Shown: positions 18,066 to 26,935, numbered from the stretch's first letter. The stretch is DNA of 64,000 nt from Lachnospiraceae bacterium UBA935 (GCA_002293525.1 DBDJ01000006.1:33297-97296); one strand, 5' to 3'. Notes: a model not told the origin generated them from the sequence alone. Program-made: numbers and translations.

Positions 18066-19223
18066 TCATTCTTCCAGCATAATTTCCTTAAGCGGCATCC
18101 GTTTCAATTTGCCGGCAAATGCCTTCATGAATATTTCGTAGATCGCTATGAAGGACAACAAGGCAAAAATAAAGGCCTTCACCGGGAAATGATATTCCGG
18201 TACTTCCAGCACGCTGTTGCCAAAGAATACGGCTATCATCAGCTGCATCAAGCCATACTGATAGATGGTTCCCAGCGCAAAGCCGAAGTATGTAAGCGGG
18301 CGGTAGCCGTCAAGGATTGCTTTGGAACATTCACGGTCGGAATACCCCGTCACCCGCATCATGGCTATTGTTTTGGCATTTCCTTTGATAAGCGTCATAA
18401 CCGCAATGAATAAAGTCGTAACCGCAAGAACCAGTCCGATCCCGGCCATCATGACCGCCATCATGCCGCCGGCTGCCAGATCTTCTATGCTGAAAGACAT
18501 CACAATCGTAGCAGCATAGCAGAAGCTGGCAAAGCCGATAAAGAAAACCAGTGACAGGCGGCTTCTTACCGTACTGTTCTTTAATTCCTTTAGAAAGGCC
18601 AGGTCTTTGTCGGGACGGTATTTCGGTGCCCTTTTCCGTTTCCGGTTCCGGGCTTTTCCGCTCATCAGTTCCAGAACGGGCCGCTTTAATTTGTACCACC
18701 CGTAAAGGATGCTAAGTACGGAAAATAAAAGCGTGGGCAGGACAATCAGATAAACGATTAATTCCGGATTGAAATGCAGCGTGACTTCGCCAAAATAACC
18801 ATCGCTTCTCATATCTTTATAAAATTTCGGCATAAAAGCAAAGGCGACCCCGAACCCCAAGGAAGTCCCTAAGCAGACACTCAGCCCGAATACCCAGAAA
18901 TTCATGGCAATCCTCAGATTAGAATATCCCAGCGCCTTCAGGATGCCCAGCTCCGGCTTGTGGGTATCGATATAATGCTTGATATAGAAAAACAGCATAA
19001 TGACTGTAGTCATCCCCAGTGCGCCGCCGGTCACCGCGCTGGTCAGATTAGCCGAGGATCTTGTCAGGTCATACATCAACAAGGCATCCGGATCGGTGAA
19101 CAGATGGCTGACCCGGGCAAGGTCAATATTGGAATTGAAGAACAAGGTGCAGACCAGCACCGCGCAGGCGCACATAATAACAATGCCGATCAGTTTTACA
19201 GCGTCTTTTATCCGGATTATCAT
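18066..19223 (-). CDS. ABC transporter permease, FtsX-like
   Basis: 385 residues from the ATG at 19223, chosen because it lies 5 nt beyond the ATPase stop and follows GGATGGTGAG; an upstream ATG would overlap the ATPase. Hydrophobic segments near the N-terminus, at about 75-95, 125-150 and 165-190, and four more in the second half give two FtsX-type repeats with unusually small outer loops. KPELGILKALGYSNLRI is the FtsX coupling-helix motif. It pairs with the ATPase gene upstream. The cargo is unknown; lipids or peptides are typical. Confidence 0.82.
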   Translation of the reverse strand: MIIRIKDAVKLIGIVIMCACAVLVCTLFFNSNIDLARVSHLFTDPDALLMYDLTRSSANLTSAVTGGALGMTTVIMLFFYIKHYIDTHKPELGILKALGYSNLRIAMNFWVFGLSVCLGTSLGFGVAFAFMPKFYKDMRSDGYFGEVTLHFNPELIVYLIVLPTLLFSVLSILYGWYKLKRPVLELMSGKARNRKRKRAPKYRPDKDLAFLKELKNSTVRSRLSLVFFIGFASFCYAATIVMSFSIEDLAAGGMMAVMMAGIGLVLAVTTLFIAVMTLIKGNAKTIAMMRVTGYSDRECSKAILDGYRPLTYFGFALGTIYQYGLMQLMIAVFFGNSVLEVPEYHFPVKAFIFALLSFIAIYEIFMKAFAGKLKRMPLKEIMLEE

Positions 19224-19227
19224 AGGC

Positions 19228-19920
19228 TCACCATCCAATCTCATAAGCGGTTTTTTGATTGTCATTATGATATTTCTCAATTATGTTTCCGCTGTTCATT
19301 CTGATTACGGTATTGGCCATTTCCGCAATATTGGCATTGTGTGTGATCATGACAAGGGAAAAGTGCAGATCTTTCTGCAGGACGCTGATATAATCCAGTA
19401 CCGACCTGCCGGTTGCTTCATCCAAGGCACCGGTAGGCTCGTCCAGAAACAAGACCTGCGGCTTTTTGGCCAGGGCTCTGGCAATGGAAACACGTTGCTG
19501 CTCGCCGCCGCTAAGCTCGGACGGAAAGCGGTTCAGCTTGTTTTCCAGCCCAAGGGCCCCGATAATCTGTTGATAATCGCGGTTCCCGGCCAGATCAGCC
19601 CCCATTTTTACGTTCTGCTTCACCGTCATTTGCGGCAGCAGATAGTACTGCTGAAAAATAAAGCCCACTTTTTCTTTACGAAAGGCCGTAAGCTTCCGGT
19701 CGGAAAGGGCCGTGATGTCAACGCCGTCATAGATGACCGCGCCGCTATCCGGGCGCTCTAAGCCGGAGGCGATGTGCAGGAGCGTGGATTTACCCGAGCC
19801 GGAAGCGCCCAGGATGACGGCATAATCGCCGTCGGCAATCGTTACCGAAACATTTTTCAGGGCAGTTGTCATGCTGTCCCCGGAACCATAGGTTTTTGTC
19901 CCATTCTTAATCTCAATCAT
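19228..19920 (-). CDS. ABC transporter ATP-binding protein, LolD/MacB type
   Basis: 230 residues. Walker [10 protein letters not shown] (about residues 36-44), Q-loop [12 protein letters not shown], signature [15 protein letters not shown] and Walker [17 protein letters not shown] are all intact. It powers the adjacent FtsX-like permease. The two genes form an operon read leftward. Confidence 0.92.
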   Translation of the reverse strand: MIEIKNGTKTYGSGDSMTTALKNVSVTIADGDYAVILGASGSGKSTLLHIASGLERPDSGAVIYDGVDITALSDRKLTAFRKEKVGFIFQQYYLLPQMTVKQNVKMGADLAGNRDYQQIIGALGLENKLNRFPSELSGGEQQRVSIARALAKKPQVLFLDEPTGALDEATGRSVLDYISVLQKDLHFSLVMITHNANIAEMANTVIRMNSGNIIEKYHNDNQKTAYEIGW

Positions 19921-19988
19921 TATGTACTCCTCTCTGTATGCCGGGCTATGCTCAGCTCAGCATAATTTCTATGCTTGTGTCTTTCCTT

Positions 19989-20267
19989 TTAAGTTCTCGT
20001 CCCCTCACTTTTAAATTTTATCAGGATGCTTTTGAATACCTCAGTAAGGATATCATCGGCTTCCGCTTCTGAAATCGAAACGGTGCCTGTAGCGCAAAGA
20101 CAGGCAATCCCGTGTGTGAGTATCCAGATGTACTGATAGAGCTGATACGCTTTTTCTCTTTGAAGCCCATAGTGACTACAGATGGAACCTAAGATCCGTT
20201 CGCTGTTGTCATCAATCGCCGGAAGAATCCCAGATAAAGAAAGCAAGTCATTGCTCTGCTGAAAATC
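19989..20267 (-). pseudogene. C-terminal fragment of a TetR/AcrR regulator
   Basis: After the DUF4364 stop codon the same frame continues and reads as a TetR ligand-binding tail (YQYIWILTHGIACLCATGTV). The N-terminal helix-turn-helix is missing and the only possible start is TTG. It is probably what remains of the regulator of the downstream ABC exporter after a deletion that joined it to DUF4364. Confidence 0.7.
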
Positions 20268-20270
20268 AGG

Positions 20271-20786
20271 TTAAAATAATGTTTCGATCAGATATTTATA
20301 GATTTCCTGATTTTTCTGTTGCCAATTCTCGCAGATGCTGGCGGCAGTTTCCGGCACCGGCACAGACAGAGTTATGTCAACCAGATTGATCCCGTTATCC
20401 TTGGCAATCAGGCGGGCTTCGTATTCCCCGCTGGTCGATTTATAATAATCGGCGACAATAGACACTTCATTCCGCAGCTCCAGTTCGTGCTGTATAAAAT
20501 ATTCGTCGATCTCCGCCCGTACGCTTTCGCCGATGCGGTTCCCGAAGTAAGCGAGCGTTTCAGCGCCGTCAGGAGTAAGCACCAGATGGGTACGGTTCCG
20601 TATGGATTCAGCCTTTACCAGTGCAGAGTCAATCAGCTCACCGATCGCCTGCTGCAGATTCATGAAGTTCGTATAGTCCCGCGTCAAAATAAAATCCCCG
20701 ACCTGTGCTTTGGTCAAAGGGAAATTCACCCGGTTCAGCATATAAAGAATAATTAACTTATATAAAGTCAAAGGATCTTGCATCAT
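20271..20786 (-). CDS. DUF4364 family protein
   Basis: 171 residues, the usual length of the family. The start MMQDPLTLYKLIILYMLNRV and LTKAQVGDFIL match DUF4364, whose N-terminal half looks like a winged helix and may bind DNA. The gene is intact and followed without a gap by the TetR remnant. Confidence 0.82.
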   Translation of the reverse strand: MMQDPLTLYKLIILYMLNRVNFPLTKAQVGDFILTRDYTNFMNLQQAIGELIDSALVKAESIRNRTHLVLTPDGAETLAYFGNRIGESVRAEIDEYFIQHELELRNEVSIVADYYKSTSGEYEARLIAKDNGINLVDITLSVPVPETAASICENWQQKNQEIYKYLIETLF

Positions 20787-20954
20787 GTACTAATCATATA
20801 GTATTTGTCCAGACGCCGCAATAAAAACTTATTAAAAACCACAATTTAAACTTGGAAAAAATGGTTAGACATACGAAAATAGCCCGAAAATGTATTTGGC
20901 CCGAACCAAAATAATTAAAACTATAATAAATAATGATAAATGAGCTAAATATTC

Positions 20955-20983
20955 TTTACATCAATAACAAGCTGTGTTATGAT
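20955..20983 (+). promoter_or_regulatory. promoter for degV
   Basis: TTTACA (20955-20960), a 17-nt spacer and TATGAT (20978-20983) lie about 50 nt before the start of the DegV gene. Confidence 0.6.
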
Positions 20984-21035
20984 AAGTGGTAATAAAAACC
21001 AGATGAAACGGTTAATAAAGCCCGGGAGGTAATTA

Positions 21036-21869
21036 ATGAGCTATAAAATCGTTGTAGACAGTTGCTGTGAATTGCCGGCAAATTTAGAAAACGACCCCCG
21101 TTTTGAAAGAGTGCCGCTACAGCTGGAAGTAGGCAGCCATCATATCATGGATGACGAGAATTTTAACCAGAAAGAATTCTTACAATTAGTGGCATCTTGC
21201 CCCACCTGCCCCAAATCTTCCTGCCCATCTCCGGAAAGATATAGGGAAGCCTATGATACCGAGGCAGAAGACGTTTATGTCGTGACACTTTCTTCCAAAT
21301 TAAGCGGCAGTTACAACAGTGCCGAGCTGGGGAAACAACTCTATCTAGAACAAAAGGCAAAGAATATCTATATCTGCGACTCCGAGTCCGCCAGCTGCGG
21401 AGAAGCACAGATCGCCCTGAAAGCGATGGAATACGCCGAGGCCGGCTATTCCTTTGCGGAAGTGTCAAAGCGGCTGGGTGAATTCCGGGATGCCATGCGG
21501 ACTTATTTTGTCCTGGATAACCTGGAAACGCTCCGTAAGAACGGCCGCCTGACCGGCGTGAAAGCTTTGGTAGCATCTACCTTAAACATCAAGCCAGTGA
21601 TGGGAGCGGATAAAGGCGTGATTGTCCAAAAAAGCCAGGCGATCGGGATCAAGAAAGCACTGATCAAACTCGTGGACACCATCATCAAGGAGAATGCGAA
21701 TACCGCCAAGACCCGTCTCATGATTTCCCATTGCAACTGTATCGACCGCGCCGAAGAAGTAAAGAGTATGCTGATGGCCAAAGCCAAGGCTCTGGAAATC
21801 ATTATTACAGACACCGCCGGCATCAGTTCCATGTATGCCAATGACGGCGGCGTCATCATTGCTTTCTAA
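21036..21869 (+). CDS. DegV family fatty-acid-binding protein
   Basis: 277 residues. YKIVVDSCCELPAN at the start, YVVTLSSKLSGSYNSAELG and LDNLETLRKNGRLTG are DegV hallmarks. DegV (FakB-like) proteins bind a fatty acid and present it to the FakA kinase in exogenous fatty-acid uptake. No fakA-like gene is adjacent. CCCGGGAGG precedes the ATG. Confidence 0.92.
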   Translation: MSYKIVVDSCCELPANLENDPRFERVPLQLEVGSHHIMDDENFNQKEFLQLVASCPTCPKSSCPSPERYREAYDTEAEDVYVVTLSSKLSGSYNSAELGKQLYLEQKAKNIYICDSESASCGEAQIALKAMEYAEAGYSFAEVSKRLGEFRDAMRTYFVLDNLETLRKNGRLTGVKALVASTLNIKPVMGADKGVIVQKSQAIGIKKALIKLVDTIIKENANTAKTRLMISHCNCIDRAEEVKSMLMAKAKALEIIITDTAGISSMYANDGGVIIAF

Positions 21870-21906
21870 AGGAAGCACATATTTTAAAGTCTTCTACAGA
21901 CGCTCA

Positions 21907-22644
21907 TCACGGCTCCTCTTCCGTCTCCGGCACCCAGCGCCGAATAAACCTCTGCAGGGCAAAGAAATATCCCGGCGGCAGGGAAAGCGATATCCCGTTT
22001 TGCATAGTAACCTTAAAAAAAGAGCATTTGTCAATATGATTAATATTGATAAATGCTCTTTGTGACAGCAACAAAAAGGAAGGAAAATCCGCAATCTGGC
22101 CATACAGATTTCCCAGTTCCCCAGTTATAGCAACTGTCCTTTCGTCAGCCAAAAAAACCTTGACAAAGCCGTTTTTAATCCGCGCACAGACAATGTCCTC
22201 TTCCCTTAGATAAAATGTCTCCTTGTCGGTTCGCAGCTCTATCGCGGGCGTTTTCTCTGACCGCAAAGTCACGGCATGATTCAGAAGTGACCGGAGCGCA
22301 TCCGTTTTAACCGGTTTATCCAAAAATGAGATGTTAGCCGGAGCATTTTTCGTCTTCCGGTAAAGCTCCCGGTAATCAACAGTCGATATGCACAAAACAA
22401 TCGGAGCACTGACTCCCGCCCCGATCAGTTCTAAAGCAAAGGCCAAACCATCCGTTCCCCCGCTCACCATATCAATAAAAAAAAGATCATACGGCATCGG
22501 CGCTTTACCCAGCAATTCCGAATTCCCAAAAGAATTCACATAAAAAACCCCGCTGTCAGCTTTGCGCCGGTCCGATTCACGTGCAAGCAGCCGTTCCATC
22601 TGTTTACGGTCAGCAATATTATCATCACAAATTGCAATATGCAT
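21907..22644 (-). CDS. LytTR-family response regulator
   Basis: 245 residues. The receiver domain (about 1-120) shows the acidic pocket ICDDN and the phosphorylatable Asp in DLFFIDMVSGG. The LytTR DNA-binding domain (about 132-238) has RTDKETFYLREEDIVCARI and LLLSQRAFINININ-like residues. It regulates transcription, often of peptide or surface functions. No sensor kinase is within view. Confidence 0.88.
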   Translation of the reverse strand: MHIAICDDNIADRKQMERLLARESDRRKADSGVFYVNSFGNSELLGKAPMPYDLFFIDMVSGGTDGLAFALELIGAGVSAPIVLCISTVDYRELYRKTKNAPANISFLDKPVKTDALRSLLNHAVTLRSEKTPAIELRTDKETFYLREEDIVCARIKNGFVKVFLADERTVAITGELGNLYGQIADFPSFLLLSQRAFININHIDKCSFFKVTMQNGISLSLPPGYFFALQRFIRRWVPETEEEP

Positions 22645-22704
22645 AACCCTCTCCTCCTTGATACCCTGTTACACCCTACAAAACCTAAAACACTAATATC
22701 AATC

Positions 22705-22795
22705 CTCCAACCAGCCAAACCATAATCAACTCAACCAGCCAAACCATAATAAACTCAACCAACTAAATCAACTCAATCAGCCAAACCAGCTCTCT
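22705..22795. repeat. tandem repeat of ~27 bp (CAACCAGCCAAACCATAATC)
   Basis: Three to four diverged copies of CTCAACCAGCCAAACCATAATAAA lie between the regulator and DUF1294, ending at the DUF1294 stop. Confidence 0.7.
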
Positions 22796-23093
22796 AAATA
22801 ATCCTAAAATCTATTGGAACGAAAAAAATCAGAACCCACACAATAATCATCTGGATGATCAATATCCCCGGTATTCCAAAAGTAAAATACCAATGCCTGG
22901 TCTTATGGCGAAAAGCATACATACCAATCAGGGTACCGACGCTGCCTCCGATGATGGCAATCGTAAAAAGAGTAGCTTCTGGAATCCGGAACGTCCGCTT
23001 CTTGGCTTTATGCTTATCAATCCCCATAAAGAGCAGCCCCAGGATATTAACCAGTAATAAATATGCCCCGATATAAGAGAAAACACCTATCAT
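22794..23093 (-). CDS. DUF1294 family membrane protein
   Basis: 99 residues with three to four hydrophobic segments. MGIDKHKAKKRTFRIPEATL and GTLIGMYAFRHKTRHWYF match DUF1294. Function is unknown. It follows argG by 10 nt on the same strand and is probably co-transcribed with it. Confidence 0.85.
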   Translation of the reverse strand: MIGVFSYIGAYLLLVNILGLLFMGIDKHKAKKRTFRIPEATLFTIAIIGGSVGTLIGMYAFRHKTRHWYFTFGIPGILIIQMIIVWVLIFFVPIDFRII

Positions 23094-23102
23094 ATCCTAT
23101 CC

Positions 23103-24326
23103 TCATGATTCCAGAGTCCCATTCTCCTGCATCTTCATGGCGCGCACTTTTAAGGAGAGGCCAAACAGATTGATAAAGCCTTCGGCATCATGATGGTCGT
23201 ACAGTTCTCCGGTAGTAAAGGAAGCAATATTCTCATTATAAAGCGAATTAGGAGAAGTGGTACCAGCCTTGATAATATTACCCTTATATAACTTAAACTT
23301 AACCTCACCGGTAACATACTGCTGCGTCACCGTAATAAAGGCCTGAATCGCTTCACAAAGAGGGGTAAACCATTTCCCCTCGTAAACAAGCTGCGCCAGT
23401 TTATTTCCCATATCGATCTTAACGGCATAGGTATCGCGATCAAGTATCAGTTCTTCCAGCTGCTGGTGGGCTTCCATCAATATCGTTCCGCCCGGGGTCT
23501 CATAAACACCGCGTGACTTCATACCTACCACCCGGTTCTCGACGATGTCGATAATACCGATACCGTGCTTCCCCCCCAGCCGGTTCAGCTCGCTGATAAT
23601 ATCCGCTGCTTTCATATTCTGGCCATTCAGGGAAACGGGAATGCCTTTTTCAAAAACCATAGACACGATTTCCCCCTCCTCAGGGGCGTTTTCCGGCGTT
23701 GTGCTCAGCACAAGCAGGTGGCCGTAATCAGGGGCATTGGCCGGGTCTTCCAGCTCCAGCCCTTCATGACTGATATGCCATAAGTTGCGATCCCTGCTAT
23801 AGCTAGAATCGGCAGAAAAAGGCAAGTCGATACCATGAGCCTGACAATAAGCGATTTCCGCCTCACGGGAATCCATGTTCCATTTTTCATGGCGCCAAGG
23901 GGCAATGATTTTCAGGTCAGGAGCCAGCGCCTTGATCGTCAGTTCAAAGCGGATCTGGTCGTTCCCCTTGCCAGTCGCCCCGTGGCAGATGGCAGTTGCG
24001 CCTTCCAGGCGGGCAATTTCCACCAGTTTTTTGGCAATGAGTGGCCGGGCCATGGAGGTCCCCAGCAGGTATTTGTTTTCATATACGGCATGTCCCTGAA
24101 CGCAGGGCATGATGAAATCAGTACAGAATTCGTCGATGACATCCTCGATGTATAATTTTTCGGCGCCACAGGACTTGGCTCTTTCTTCCAGGCCGTCAAG
24201 CTCTTCGCCTTGGCCGCAGTTTACGCAGACGCAGATCACTTCCATAGCAAAATTTTCTTTTAGCCAGGGGATGATGGCGGTGGTGTCTAAGCCGCCGGAA
24301 TAGGCTAAAATGACTTTTTCGTTCAT
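23103..24326 (-). CDS. argG: argininosuccinate synthase
   Basis: 407 residues, the usual length. The ATP-binding loop LAYSGGLDTTAIIPWL lies at the N-terminus. CHGATGKGNDQIRFE and SADSSYSRDRNLWHIS contribute citrulline and aspartate binding. It joins citrulline and aspartate with ATP to give argininosuccinate, the penultimate step of arginine synthesis. CCGGAGGAAAA precedes the ATG. The long leader upstream contains a hairpin element shared with the divergent acetyltransferase gene. Confidence 0.96.
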   Translation of the reverse strand: MNEKVILAYSGGLDTTAIIPWLKENFAMEVICVCVNCGQGEELDGLEERAKSCGAEKLYIEDVIDEFCTDFIMPCVQGHAVYENKYLLGTSMARPLIAKKLVEIARLEGATAICHGATGKGNDQIRFELTIKALAPDLKIIAPWRHEKWNMDSREAEIAYCQAHGIDLPFSADSSYSRDRNLWHISHEGLELEDPANAPDYGHLLVLSTTPENAPEEGEIVSMVFEKGIPVSLNGQNMKAADIISELNRLGGKHGIGIIDIVENRVVGMKSRGVYETPGGTILMEAHQQLEELILDRDTYAVKIDMGNKLAQLVYEGKWFTPLCEAIQAFITVTQQYVTGEVKFKLYKGNIIKAGTTSPNSLYNENIASFTTGELYDHHDAEGFINLFGLSLKVRAMKMQENGTLES

Positions 24327-24395
24327 GTTTTTTCCTCCGGTTTAATATTGCTGAGTGTGGTTTCCAGTCATGTGGTTACCTATGGTTACCCAGTC

Positions 24396-24635
24396 ATCGT
24401 CATATTGCCCAAGCATCATCTGCTCCGGTTCAATCGTCCGAAAATAAGTAGTACTAAGTTTCTCACCCAACACATTGGCGGCTCCCGTGTCGGCATCTAG
24501 CGCCATCCTTGGCGCGTGATGCCTTGGTCGGCCATCCGTGGCCGCCCAACACTGATTTTTTCAGTGAGAAACTAAGTACTACTAATTTTCTCCCGGAAAT
24601 CACCGGAGTAGATGATGCTTGGGCAATATGACGAT
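24396..24635 (-). ncRNA. structured leader element, copy 1 (argG side)
   Basis: Outer arms 24396-24428 and 24603-24635 are inverted repeats with one mismatch. Inner arms 24440-24466 and 24564-24590 pair again. The core holds two perfect hairpins: GCGCCA-TCCT-TGGCGC nested inside GGCATC/GATGCC (24492-24523), and CGGCCA-TCCG-TGGCCG (24529-24544). Read in the argG direction, the apical loops are AGGA and CGGA. It lies between a promoter and argG, 70 nt before the gene. It could be a leader RNA, or a miniature inverted-repeat element that landed in the leader. Confidence 0.65.
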
Positions 24636-24719
24636 TCGGTAATCCAACTGGTAGATTATTGATGGATTGCAGCTTTCATTCTTTGATGCGAGAAGATAAC
24701 TTATTGGCACTCTATAGAT

Positions 24720-24748
24720 AATATACAGCAACGGCATGTAAAATGCAA
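24720..24748 (-). promoter_or_regulatory. promoter toward argG
   Basis: On the minus strand: TTGCAT (24743-24748), a 17-nt spacer and TATATT (24720-24725). The transcript would start near 24712 and include hairpin copy 1 in a leader of roughly 390 nt. Confidence 0.6.
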
Positions 24749-24810
24749 GGAAAAATATACATGGCACTTAAAAGAATATTGCATTATTATAGAATAATCA
24801 AGAAATGGGA

Positions 24811-24839
24811 TTGCATTTTATTAGATAATAGTGTATAAA
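24811..24839 (+). promoter_or_regulatory. promoter toward the acetyltransferase gene
   Basis: TTGCAT (24811-24816), a 17-nt spacer and TATAAA (24834-24839). It uses the same -35 hexamer as the divergent argG promoter. The leader would contain the tandem array and hairpin copy 2. Confidence 0.6.
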
Positions 24840-24888
24840 TATACATACGGATATATCAGCATAATCAGAAAAATAATATGCAGATACT

Positions 24889-25096
24889 GAACCAAGCAGT
24901 CGGAATACCGAACCAAGCAGTGGAATGCCGAACCAAGCAGTGGAATACCGAACCAAGCAGTCGGAACACCGAACCAAGCAGTCGGAACACCGAACCAAGC
25001 AGTGGAATACCAAACCAAGCAGTCGGAACACCGAACCAAGCAGTTGGAATGCCGAACCAAGCAGTGGAATACCGAACCTACCAGTTGGAATACCGA
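24889..25096 (+). repeat. tandem array of ~20-bp units (CCGAACCAAGCAGTSGAAYA)
   Basis: About ten units of 20-21 bp with small variations (GTGGAAT, GTCGGAAC, GTTGGAAT) run directly into hairpin copy 2. The last units (CCAGTTGGAATACCGAATCG) match the sequence that also borders copy 1 (24635-24655, reverse strand), so the array looks like an expansion of the element's own edge. Confidence 0.85.
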
Positions 25097-25339
25097 ATCG
25101 GTATATGGCCTGATAAGGCATCTGCTCCGGTGATTTGCGGGAGAAAATTAGTGTATCTTAGTTTCTCGCCTGAAAAAAATAGTGTTGGGCGGCCACGGAT
25201 GGCCGACCAAGGCATCACGCGCCAAGGATGGCGCTAGATGCCGACACGGGAGCGACTAATGTGTTGGGTGAGAAACTTAGATACACTTATTTTTGGACGA
25301 TTGAACCGGAGCAGATGCCTTATCAGGCCATATGCCGAT
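25097..25339 (+). ncRNA. structured leader element, copy 2 (acetyltransferase side)
   Basis: Reverse-oriented sister of copy 1. The core is nearly identical, including both hairpins. The outer arms (25097-25130 with 25306-25339) and part of the inner arms (25143-25167 with 25270-25294) differ in sequence from copy 1 yet still pair with each other. Example: AGTAGTACT on both arms of copy 1 is AGTGTATCT on both arms of copy 2. The structure is therefore kept while the sequence changes. Confidence 0.65.
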
Positions 25340-25437
25340 GACCGCTCAACCCCAAAAGCCGATGACCGCTCAACCCCAAAAGCCGATGACCGCTCAACCC
25401 CAAATGCCGATGACCGCTCAACCCCAAAAGCCGATAA
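25336..25437 (+). repeat. tandem array of 24-bp units (CGATGACCGCTCAACCCCAAAAGC)
   Basis: Four and a half nearly identical 24-bp units follow directly on hairpin copy 2 and end before the acetyltransferase ribosome binding site. The repeat keeps a reading frame (ADDRSTPK) but this is upstream of the real start. Confidence 0.85.
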
Positions 25438-25474
25438 AGAGCTAGAAATACTCAAAACAACAGGGAGGAAGATG

Positions 25475-25918
25475 ATGATCAGAGAAATGACAGCAGCAGA
25501 TTATGATGAAGTATTTGCCTTATGGAAGACGATTAAACGCTTCTCCATTAGAAGTAAGGACGATTCCCGAGAAGGCGTAGAAGTATTTTTAAAAAGGAAT
25601 CCCGGGATCAGCGTGGTGGCGGTTCTGGATGGTAGGATAGTGGGAAGTATACTCGGAGGGCATGACGGCAGACGGGGCTGTCTTTATCATGTATGTGTGG
25701 CGGAAGACTACCGGATGATGGGGATTGGCAAGGATATGGTGGTATTTTGCATGGAAGCTTTGAAAAGGGAAGGGATCAATAAGGTTTCTTTGATTGCTTT
25801 TACCAGAAATGATCTGGGCAACGCGTTCTGGAACAGGATCGGATGGACGAAGAGGGAGGACCTGAATTATTATGACTTCGTTCTAAATGAAGAGAATATT
25901 GTGAAGTTCATTGAGTAG
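25475..25918 (+). CDS. GNAT family N-acetyltransferase
   Basis: 147 residues from ATG 25475. This start is preferred because GGGAGGA (25463-25469) is well spaced and the domain begins at once (IREMTAADYDEVFALW). The acetyl-CoA loop appears as VAEDYRMMGIGKDMV. The C-terminal NAFWNRIGWTKREDLNYYD fits small-molecule or amino-acid acetyltransferases. A reading frame extends upstream through the tandem repeats, but those residues (ADDRSTPK repeated) are probably untranslated. Its place between argG and argJ suggests, but does not prove, a role near arginine or glutamate metabolism. Confidence 0.85.
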   Translation: MIREMTAADYDEVFALWKTIKRFSIRSKDDSREGVEVFLKRNPGISVVAVLDGRIVGSILGGHDGRRGCLYHVCVAEDYRMMGIGKDMVVFCMEALKREGINKVSLIAFTRNDLGNAFWNRIGWTKREDLNYYDFVLNEENIVKFIE

Positions 25919-26060
25919 GTATGCTTGGCACTTAATTGTTCTGGTTTGTATAGGAGAAGCTCTTTTTGGAGATTTTATGAATAGCAATGAAGTTGGTGTT
26001 CATGAGTCAGGGGGTGACGGAAGATTTTCCGGACCTTGGAGGCAGACAGGAGGAGCGGTT

Positions 26061-26882
26061 ATGGATATGAAGGTGAAAGATGCCGAAGGAAGTAAGCGGA
26101 AAGTTGTGGTTAATGATTTCAGCGCGACGGGAGGGCAGAAGAAGGAAGTCGGGCTGTCGGTGATGGTTATCGATGATTATCGGAATAAGATTATCGCCGA
26201 TAACCGGGTGTGTATCATGATTGACGGGAAAAGGATGAATTTTTCCGAGAAGAATGATGGCTGCTGCCATGTGGATATGAAATCCGGTTTGCATGATCTG
26301 ACGGTGGGGGGAAATATGTTTCAGCGTCAGGACATGGTGATTGATCCGGATGAAGAAAAAGAAATCGGAAAAGGGATATTGAAGATTCGTCTGCAGCCGG
26401 ACCATCAATATCTGTCAGGGAAAGGGGTGACGGTCTTAAGCGGCTGGACGGAGCCCCGGAGTGAAGTGCATTTTGTGTTTATTCATCTGAATGAACCGTA
26501 CCGGCTGTACTGGGATTACAAGGCGGGTGATAAAGATATTTTGATTTTTCATCAGTCGGAAATGTTTCTGGACGGGACGCAGTTTTGTCTTCAGAAAGCG
26601 GACGGACAGGTCGAGGAGTTCTGGATTGAAGCGGGGATGGCGGAAGCAGGCCGGTATGAGCTGAGGTATCCGTTGCGGGATTCTTATGAAAGTGAGAAGT
26701 GTATCCTGCGCCGGGTGTATGCGGTGACATCGGATGATGAAGGGCGGTTTTATCTGCCGGTTCCGGCAGGGGAAGAACAGTGTGAAGAGTATCGGTATTA
26801 TAATCCGATGGATAAGCAGGGGGTCCGGACGGGGAAGCTAAATGGGGAGCAGTATGTTGAACTGGTAAAGGAACAGGGGTGA
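26061..26882 (+). CDS. protein of unknown function
   Basis: 273 residues from ATG 26061, chosen for its strong AGGAGG at 26048-26053. An in-frame TTG at 25911 would overlap the acetyltransferase. I recognise no family. It is acidic and strand-rich, with a possible immunoglobulin-like or carboxypeptidase-regulatory-like segment near residues 30-110. It ends with VYAVTSDDEGRFYLPVP, a pattern seen in surface beta-sandwich repeats. There is no signal peptide from this start. The 3' end has been duplicated just downstream. Confidence 0.6.
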   Translation: MDMKVKDAEGSKRKVVVNDFSATGGQKKEVGLSVMVIDDYRNKIIADNRVCIMIDGKRMNFSEKNDGCCHVDMKSGLHDLTVGGNMFQRQDMVIDPDEEKEIGKGILKIRLQPDHQYLSGKGVTVLSGWTEPRSEVHFVFIHLNEPYRLYWDYKAGDKDILIFHQSEMFLDGTQFCLQKADGQVEEFWIEAGMAEAGRYELRYPLRDSYESEKCILRRVYAVTSDDEGRFYLPVPAGEEQCEEYRYYNPMDKQGVRTGKLNGEQYVELVKEQG

Positions 26883-26935
26883 GCAGCGGTCTGTTGCGCT
26901 GGTAAAGGAACAGGGGTGAGTAGTGGTTTGTTGCA
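26858..26935 (+). repeat. tandem duplication of the 3' end of the preceding gene
   Basis: A ~40-bp unit beginning CTGGTAAAGGAACAGGGGTGAG occurs twice. The first copy encodes the last residues and stop of the unknown gene; the second lies downstream. Confidence 0.8.

Noticed and set aside
24327..24640. T-box or known arginine riboswitch in the argG leader
   Set aside because: No T-box AGGGTGGNACCGCG bulge and no typical terminator/antiterminator pair. The structure does not match a riboswitch I know.
24889..25096. CRISPR array
   Set aside because: The units are contiguous 20-21-bp tandem repeats with point changes. There are no unique spacers and no cas genes nearby.
25238..25474. N-terminal extension of the acetyltransferase through the ADDRSTPK repeats
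   Set aside because: The GNAT domain begins at 25475 right after a good ribosome binding site. The extension lies within the hairpin element and its repeat array and has no start signal.
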